Positions 14,987 to 19,121 of a stretch of DNA of 19,121 bases are shown here, piece by piece. The notes beneath the pieces are model-generated. The model was not told the origin of the DNA, did no database searches, and saw only the letters and a program-made list of their open reading frames with translations. This stretch comes from Methanoregula sp. (lineage in GTDB: Archaea > Halobacteriota > Methanomicrobia > Methanomicrobiales > Methanospirillaceae). The position numbers were made by a program, and so were the translations under genes. The stretch is from contig JAPKXV010000307.1 of the NCBI GenBank assembly GCA_026394635.1, forward strand, positions 1-19,121. Direction: 5' to 3'. Within the stretch, counting starts at the first letter, position 1; every line of letters starts with the position of its first letter.

Positions 14987-15026
14987 GAAGTTCAATTCCA
15001 TCTTTTACAGCATCGGAGGATCTAGT

Positions 15027-16631
15027 ATGTTAGCTGGACAACCAATTATAATTTTAAGGGAAAATGTAGAGCGTAATTATGGGAAAGAAGCCCAGCGCTC
15101 GAATATTACTGCCGCAAAGGCAATCGCCGGAGCCGTACGGACTACACTTGGTCCCCGCGGCATGGACAAGATGCTCGTCGGGTCAACAGGTGATATCGTG
15201 ATCACCAACGATGGCGCCACGATCCTGCAGGAGATCTCAGTGCAGCACCCGGGCGCAAAGATGGTGATCGAAGTCGCAAAGACACAGGACGATGAAGTGG
15301 GCGACGGAACGACCACTGCCGTCATACTTGTTGGCGCACTCATGGAACAGGCAGAGAGCCTCCTTGATCAGGGGATTCACCCAACCGTTATTGCACAGGG
15401 ATACCGTCTTGGCATGGAGAAGGCGATCGAGATCGTTGACGGGCTCTCCCTGAAGGTGGACCCGTCCGACAAGAAGACACTCGCAAAAATCTGCGACACC
15501 GCAATCACCGGGAAGTCCATCGAGGGGGTCAAGGAAAAACTCGATGGAATCATTGTTGATGCCGTCTCCGCTGTCGCCCAGAAGGTCAACGGCAAGATCA
15601 CCATTGACGAGGACGACGTGATGGTCAAAAAGCAGCGCGGGCAGGCGATGGACGATGCTGAGCTGATCCGCGGCGTTGTGATCGATAAGAAACGCGTGCA
15701 CGAGGGTATGCCTAAGAAAGTGACCAAGGCAAAAGTCGCGCTTATTGCAACCCCGCTCGAGATCACCAAGACACAGGTGAAGGCAAAGATCAAGATCTCT
15801 ACCGCAGAGCAGATCGCGGCATTCTCCGAGCAGGAGGGTGAAACGTTAAAGAAACTCGCGGACTATGTGATTGACAGCGGTGCAAATGTACTCCTCTGCC
15901 AGAAAGGGCTCTCCGATCCCGTCCAGTTCCGGCTTGCAAAAGCCGGCGTGCTTGCCGTTGAGGACGTACCGGAAAGTGACATGAAGTACGCCGCACAGGC
16001 ACTGAACGGGACTATCGTCAACAAGCCTGAGGACCTTTTGGCAAAGGATCTGGGAGCCGCCGAGACTGTCGAAGAAGACAGCAATATCGATATCATCCGG
16101 TTCAGCGGCTGCAGGAACCCCAAGGCTATCGCCATCCTGCTGCGCGGTTCGAGCGATTATCTCCTCGATGAACTCGAGCGTGCGGTGTACGATGGCAAGC
16201 GCGTTGTCATGGATGCGATGGAAGACGGCACCTTTGTCGTAGGCGGTGCTGCAGTGGAGATCGAACTTCTTATGAAGATCAAGGATTACTCTGCCAGTGT
16301 TGGCGGACGCGTCCAGCTCGCACTCGAAGCCTATGCTGCTGCATTCGAATCCATCCCCCGTACACTTGCTGAGAACTCCGGTTACAACCCGATCGACAAG
16401 CTCGTCGACCTCAAAACCGCCCATGCAAAGGGTAAGAAGAATGCCGGTCTGAACGTGTACACAGGAGAGATAATCGACATGCATGCAGAGGGCGTCTTCG
16501 AACCTCTCCGTTCCAAACGCCAGTCAATCCAGAGTGCATCAGAAACTGCTGCCATGCTCGTCCGCGTAGACGATATGATGATCACCCAGCAGAAGAGGCC
16601 GGCAGGGATGCCCGGCGGCCCGATGGGATAA
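15027..16631 (+). CDS. thsA: Thermosome subunit (group II chaperonin)
   Basis: ATP-driven folding chamber subunit, 534 residues, normal for the archaeal family. It begins with the QPIIILRENVERNYGKEAQ segment. Nucleotide-site motifs include TTLGPRGMDKML (39-50), TNDGATIL (60-67) and GDGTTT (92-97). The canonical GGGA of the C-terminal equatorial domain reads GGAAVE here, a Gly-to-Ala change beside the nucleotide. The C-terminus ends in a short Gly/Met tail (GMPGGPMG) of the kind that projects into the cavity. The start is set by GGAGG six bases upstream. Strong promoter signals agree with high expression. Methanogens of this group often carry several paralogues; which one this is cannot be told. 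Confidence 0.96.
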   Translation: MLAGQPIIILRENVERNYGKEAQRSNITAAKAIAGAVRTTLGPRGMDKMLVGSTGDIVITNDGATILQEISVQHPGAKMVIEVAKTQDDEVGDGTTTAVILVGALMEQAESLLDQGIHPTVIAQGYRLGMEKAIEIVDGLSLKVDPSDKKTLAKICDTAITGKSIEGVKEKLDGIIVDAVSAVAQKVNGKITIDEDDVMVKKQRGQAMDDAELIRGVVIDKKRVHEGMPKKVTKAKVALIATPLEITKTQVKAKIKISTAEQIAAFSEQEGETLKKLADYVIDSGANVLLCQKGLSDPVQFRLAKAGVLAVEDVPESDMKYAAQALNGTIVNKPEDLLAKDLGAAETVEEDSNIDIIRFSGCRNPKAIAILLRGSSDYLLDELERAVYDGKRVVMDAMEDGTFVVGGAAVEIELLMKIKDYSASVGGRVQLALEAYAAAFESIPRTLAENSGYNPIDKLVDLKTAHAKGKKNAGLNVYTGEIIDMHAEGVFEPLRSKRQSIQSASETAAMLVRVDDMMITQQKRPAGMPGGPMG

Positions 16632-16644
16632 CCCGTTCCCTTAT

Positions 16645-16842
16645 TTAGCCCCGTGAACAGGTCAACACAATATCAACCCTTTTTTCCCTGATGGGAGCAT
16701 CCTGCGGGATGCTTTTGTTTTTACCACCGATGATGAGAACCGTGTCGGGATTGATCCCGAACTTTTTCAGTGCGTCCTCATACGTGCTGTCATCATCACC
16801 GACATACTCGAGCACGTCCCCATCCGGCACAACCACCAGCAT
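16645..16842 (-). CDS. Small beta-grasp (ubiquitin/ThiS/MoaD-like) protein with non-GG C-terminus
   Basis: 65 residues from the ATG at 16842, or 70 from GTG 16857. The pattern fits the beta-grasp sulfur carrier/SAMP fold: MLVVVPDGDVLEYVG as the first hairpin, TYEDALKKFGINPDTVLII as helix plus strand, then a K-rich turn, SIPQDAPI and a final strand RVDIVLTCSRG. The characteristic order NPDTVLI, then PxDxxI, then a beta strand matches ThiS/MoaD proteins. It ends in SRG rather than the GG needed for adenylation and conjugation, and a Cys stands four residues from the end. It may be a degenerate or differently activated carrier, or simply a fold relative. It is convergent with the thermosome gene, 13 bases between the stops, and divergent from tRNA-Ser. 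Confidence 0.72.
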   Translation of the reverse strand: MLVVVPDGDVLEYVGDDDSTYEDALKKFGINPDTVLIIGGKNKSIPQDAPIREKRVDIVLTCSRG

Positions 16843-16865
16843 ACAGTGAACAGTCACAAGAATAA

Positions 16866-16875
16866 CTATTATAGG
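16866..16875. promoter_or_regulatory. Shared TATA element between tRNA-Ser and the beta-grasp gene
   Basis: CTATTATAGG on the plus strand, CCTATAATAG on the minus. Its distance to the mature tRNA start (about 34 bases) fits a tRNA promoter, and on the other strand it puts initiation close to the ATG at 16842. A second minus-strand box, ATTTTTAC (16883-16890), would instead suit the GTG at 16857. Confidence 0.5.
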
Positions 16876-16903
16876 AATCAGCGTAAAAATGATCTGAACC
16901 GGT

Positions 16904-16988
16904 GCCGAGGTAGTCTAGCCCGGTAAGGCGATGGTCTCGAAAACCATTGGTGCCCTGCACCTCGGGAGTTCAACTCTCCCCCTCGGCG
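16904..16988 (+). tRNA. tRNA-Ser (anticodon CGA)
   Basis: Complete class II cloverleaf of 85 bases. Acceptor stem GCCGAGG pairs with CCTCGGC (16981-16987), and G73 at 16988 is the serine discriminator. The anticodon stem ATGGT/ACCAT encloses loop CTCGAAA, giving anticodon CGA for codon UCG. A long variable arm (GGTGC...GCACC) follows, then the T arm GGGAG-TTCAACT-CTCCC (16964-16980). No CCA is encoded and there is no intron. Confidence 0.97.
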
Positions 16989-17184
16989 TTTGAAGAGTTG
17001 ATCCTTACTCCGTTCAATTCGTACTCAACCCGTTCTTACCTACGATTATTTGTTCTCATTTGGGGGGGCGCATACGTATTTGTGGAGATCTCAAGAGAGT
17101 GGCCCTTGCCCGACACGATAATCGGAATACCTTGAAAGGATCGGATGCTAAAAAGATAGTAAACGAGAGATTGTGAGAAATCCC
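16989..17184. other. Intergenic stretch without recognised content
   Basis: About 200 bases between tRNA-Ser and the cation transporter gene. Open frames here are short and none has a start with a ribosome-binding site or family-like sequence. A G7 run lies at 17064-17070. No convincing promoter was found apart from AT-rich patches ahead of the transporter. Confidence 0.4.
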
Positions 17185-18150
17185 ATGCAAATTTCAACAA
17201 TGGATAAAGGGGCACTTGACCAGCTCAAGGAGAAGACCGCTAGGATCTCCGTCATGTCCAATTCCGGTCTTGTCCTCATGAAATTTGTCGTTGGGTTTGC
17301 TATAGGCTCCGTCAGTATTATCTCAGAGGCGATCCACTCCTCCATGGATCTGCTCGCTGCCCTGATCGCCTTCTTCTCGGTGCGCAAATCCGCTGAACCC
17401 CCTGATGCAGCACATTCTTTTGGTCATGGAAAGTTTGAGGATGTCTCAGGGCTCATCGAAGCACTGCTTATTTTTTTAGCCGCGATCCTGATCATCAGGG
17501 AGGCTATAACAAAACTCATGGGTGAGCCTTCGGAGAACTTCCCGCCGGAACTGCTCATTGCCGGTATTGCGGTGATGGGCATCTCTGCACTCGTAAACTG
17601 GTTTGTTTCCCAGAGGCTCATGAAAGTTGCAAAACAGTCCGAATCCATTGCACTCGAAAGTGATGCATGGCACCTGCGCACCGATGTCTATACCTCGCTG
17701 GGCGTTTTCTTCGGGCTTATTCTGATCCGCCTCACCGGGATTACCCTCCTTGACCCGCTCTTTGCCATCGGTGTAGCCATCGTCATCATGAAAGCGGCAT
17801 ATGATCTCACCAAACGGTCATTTGCCGACATCATCGACCACAGCCTTCCCGAGCGGGACGAGCATCGGATCAAGGAGATCATCTGCGAACATGCACATGA
17901 TTATGCAGGATTCCATGACCTCAAGACACGACGGTCAGGGCCAGAAGTTTTTATCGATTTCCACCTTGTTATGCCCGGAAAAATATCTGTTGAAGAATCC
18001 CACGACTTTGCGGATCATCTTGAATCTGATATCAGGGTCGAATTTCCCCGGTCAAACATCACAATTCATATCGAACCCTGTAACGAGGGGGGCACCCGGT
18101 GCGGCTCGTTCTGCACGTTTTATGATAAACAAAAATCGCAGGAGCGATAG
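17185..18150 (+). CDS. Cation diffusion facilitator (CDF) metal transporter
   Basis: Membrane antiporter that expels divalent metal in exchange for protons. With the ATG at 17185 it has 321 residues; GTG 17173 would add four, but its GTGA more likely acts as the ribosome-binding site. Six membrane segments lie in the first 210 residues. Metal ligands are HxxxD in both sites: His51/Asp55 (AIHSSMD) and His163/Asp167 (AWHLRTD), the two-His two-Asp set usual in Zn2+/Cd2+-type members. A His-rich, cytoplasmic C-terminal domain (about 215-298) carries HEH/HxHDY-type residues and ends with a short Cys-containing tail (Cys299, 306, 310). The substrate metal is inferred, not shown. No metal regulator gene is adjacent. 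Confidence 0.93.
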   Translation: MQISTMDKGALDQLKEKTARISVMSNSGLVLMKFVVGFAIGSVSIISEAIHSSMDLLAALIAFFSVRKSAEPPDAAHSFGHGKFEDVSGLIEALLIFLAAILIIREAITKLMGEPSENFPPELLIAGIAVMGISALVNWFVSQRLMKVAKQSESIALESDAWHLRTDVYTSLGVFFGLILIRLTGITLLDPLFAIGVAIVIMKAAYDLTKRSFADIIDHSLPERDEHRIKEIICEHAHDYAGFHDLKTRRSGPEVFIDFHLVMPGKISVEESHDFADHLESDIRVEFPRSNITIHIEPCNEGGTRCGSFCTFYDKQKSQER

Positions 18151-18151
18151 C

Positions 18152-18175
18152 AAGGTTAACCTTCAGGATTTTTTT
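18152..18175 (+). terminator. Palindrome plus oligo-T after the CDF gene
   Basis: AAGGTTAACCTT (18152-18163) is a perfect palindrome directly after the stop, followed by seven T at 18169-18175. The T run is the likely archaeal termination signal; the palindrome is too tight for a good RNA loop. Confidence 0.45.
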
Positions 18176-18179
18176 ACAA

Positions 18180-18226
18180 TTTCAATCCATAATATCTGTT
18201 CAATTGAAAAATAAAGGGGATTGAAA
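18180..18226. repeat. Nested symmetric dyad built of TTCAAT half-sites
   Basis: TTTCAATCC (18180-18188) is mirrored by GGATTGAAA (18218-18226), and the palindrome TTCAATTGAA (18199-18208) lies at the very centre. The hexamer TTCAAT thus occurs twice in each orientation with common symmetry. It sits in the AT-rich 200-base gap (18151-18358) before a small membrane-protein gene and looks like an operator or cruciform-forming site. No gene is visible in this gap. Confidence 0.5.
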
Positions 18227-18358
18227 ATTTATTGTGCTTAAAAATAAATAGTGGATTGTTCAAGTATTTTCTGCTATAGATATCATTTCGATGATCCATA
18301 AAAAAATCATACCAGGTTCTAAAAACCAATTTCCAGAAAATTCATTACGGTGACAAAA

Positions 18359-18559
18359 ATGAGGACCAGACGGAACAAGCCAGCAGTATCAGGAGAGGCG
18401 CGATCGTTTCGGGCAGTCCGTCGTCTGAACCTCAACCGCACCTATGTCCCGATCAAAATCGGGGTGGTTTTAGGCTATATCCTCCTTGCGATGCTCTCGG
18501 CATCCACTTCAATGTTTGGCATCCTTGTTGGTGCGATGCTCAGGATTGTAGGGTTCTGA
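18359..18559 (+). CDS. Small arginine-rich membrane protein, 66 residues
   Basis: Family not recognised. The ATG at 18359 is preceded by GGTGA (18349-18353), a good archaeal ribosome-binding site with five-base spacing; this makes it preferable to GTG 18350, which overlaps that site. The first 30 residues are strongly basic (MRTRRNKP, RSFRAVRRLNLNR), the rest hydrophobic: about 32-48 and 50-66 form one or two membrane spans with a GILVGAMLR turn. It may insert with the basic end in the cytoplasm, where it could touch nucleic acid or lipid head groups. Position alone gives no function. A long T-rich tract follows. Confidence 0.65.
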   Translation: MRTRRNKPAVSGEARSFRAVRRLNLNRTYVPIKIGVVLGYILLAMLSASTSMFGILVGAMLRIVGF

Positions 18560-18612
18560 AATTTTAGCAAGACTCTCCTCTTTGAGCAGCTTTTTGACCT
18601 GCATGAACACAA

Positions 18613-18636
18613 TTTTTATTTTTTCCTGTTTTTTTT
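18613..18636 (+). terminator. T-rich terminator tract
   Basis: Three T runs of five, six and eight bases within 24 bases, downstream of the small membrane-protein gene and ending in the stop codon of the convergent gene. Confidence 0.6.
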
Positions 18637-18853
18637 AAAAATACGTAAGGACCCCGAGCATCCCATGAAACAGTGCGAGACAAATTGAGAGGACTGCAAG
18701 CCGGGGATGCCAGACAAAGGGAATGGTATCAATCCCTTTCATATTCAGGATGGCTATCGATGCCGTTATGAGAACAATGAGAAGGGTAACAATCCCCAGG
18801 TACATGATCAGCGGTCTGCCAAAGATCATAAAATATGAGATTTCCGCGAGCAT
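18635..18853 (-). CDS. Small histidine-containing membrane protein
   Basis: 72 residues from the ATG at 18853 (a GTG at 18859 overlapping the upstream stop is an alternative). Three hydrophobic segments: about 4-14, 17-36 and 52-70. A conserved-looking WHPRLA motif opens the last segment and ALFHGMLG lies within it, so two histidines about a dozen residues apart could face a haem or metal. I do not recognise the family with certainty; it resembles short b-type cytochrome-like membrane proteins. It is coupled to an upstream cupredoxin gene, its ATG being two bases after that stop, which favours a redox or copper-related function. That is inference from context. Confidence 0.7.
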   Translation of the reverse strand: MLAEISYFMIFGRPLIMYLGIVTLLIVLITASIAILNMKGIDTIPFVWHPRLAVLSICLALFHGMLGVLTYF

Positions 18854-18855
18854 CG

Positions 18856-19121
18856 TCACACCACGATCACGGTTCCGGTCATCTCCGGATGGATTTTACA
18901 ATAATAGGAATATGTTCCCGGTTTATCAAATTTGTTGCTCCAGGATTGCGTAGAGGAAAGAACGGTGGAATCCACTGATGTATCACGCCCATCCTTGTCA
19001 ATAAAGATGATCCGGTGTGGGCTTGAGTCATTGTTCTCCCAGCGCACGGTCGACCCAGTCTTCACGGTAATAGTCCGGGGGGTGAATGCAAAATTTTTGA
19101 TCGTGATGGTGTTTTCCGATA
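18856..19121 (-). CDS. Cupredoxin (plastocyanin/amicyanin-like), N-terminus outside window
   Basis: A type 1 copper protein. 87 residues are visible and the frame is open to the window edge, so signal peptide or anchor would lie beyond it; a GTG at 19065 is internal, since family sequence (TITIKNFAFTPRTITV) continues upstream. Copper ligands are evident: the His of SPHRI, and the Cys, His and Met of the YYCKIHPEMTGTV loop near the C-terminus, the H-C-H-M set of blue copper proteins. Such proteins act outside the membrane in electron transfer, which is unusual to find in a strict anaerobe. It is co-translated with the small histidine-containing membrane protein downstream. Confidence 0.9.
   Translation of the reverse strand, partial: SENTITIKNFAFTPRTITVKTGSTVRWENNDSSPHRIIFIDKDGRDTSVDSTVLSSTQSWSNKFDKPGTYSYYCKIHPEMTGTVIVV

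Noticed and set aside
16947..17135. Plus-strand open frame starting inside tRNA-Ser
   Set aside because: It begins within the tRNA, has no ribosome-binding site and no family-like sequence.
18180..18226. CRISPR-like ends (TTTCAATCC and GGATTGAAA)
   Set aside because: These resemble ends of archaeal CRISPR repeats, but there is only one inverted pair, no repeat-spacer periodicity and no cas gene nearby.

Overview
The window looks like chromosomal DNA of a methanogenic euryarchaeon, most likely a member of the Methanomicrobiales (Methanoregula-like). The signs are an A-type ATP synthase operon, an archaeal membrane-anchored LonB, a class III-type PRPP synthase, a GfcR-type regulator, a group II chaperonin (thermosome), a class II tRNA-Ser without encoded CCA, archaeal TATA boxes 20-30 bases ahead of likely transcription starts, and GGAGG/GGTGA ribosome-binding sites. 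The order is inferred from family recognition and style, not from a search.

Layout. (1) 1-1530, minus: the start of the ATP synthase operon, subunit H then subunit I (the C-terminal half of I is cut by the window edge). (2) 1711-2315, minus: a 44-residue zinc ribbon protein overlapping by ATGA with an unrecognised 157-residue protein. (3) 2426-6081, minus: a type IV pilus/archaellum-like assembly pair, a secretion ATPase and a double-domain membrane platform protein. Divergent from it, 6262-7817, plus, are two overlapping KaiC/RAD55-type ATPases, the first with a ruined P-loop. (4) 8006-12822, minus: a four-gene proteolysis operon, lonB - tldD - pmbA(tldE) - BofA-like membrane protein, each touching or overlapping the next. 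(5) 13011-14944, plus: PRPP synthase, a broken nob1 (rRNA endonuclease) gene, and a PRPP-binding HTH regulator (GfcR type). (6) 15027-16631, plus: thermosome subunit. (7) 16645-16842, minus: small beta-grasp (ubiquitin-like) protein; 16904-16988, plus: tRNA-Ser(CGA). (8) 17185-18150, plus: cation diffusion facilitator; 18359-18559, plus: small arginine-rich membrane protein. (9) 18635-19121, minus: a cupredoxin (N-terminus beyond the window) overlapping a small histidine-containing membrane protein.

How the genes may work together. The pilus-like ATPase/platform and the twin KaiC-like proteins resemble an archaellum motor (ArlI, ArlJ, ArlH) with the ArlH role split over an active and an inactive ATPase; no pilin gene is visible. 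The Lon operon puts a membrane AAA+ protease beside the TldD/TldE peptidase pair and a relative of BofA, a bacterial regulator of membrane proteolysis. PRPP synthesis lies next to a regulator expected to bind PRPP-like ligands. The most surprising sequence-level observation is the disrupted nob1, which has lost the strand bearing the last PIN catalytic acid plus the reading frame, while its zinc ribbon is still intact in another frame.
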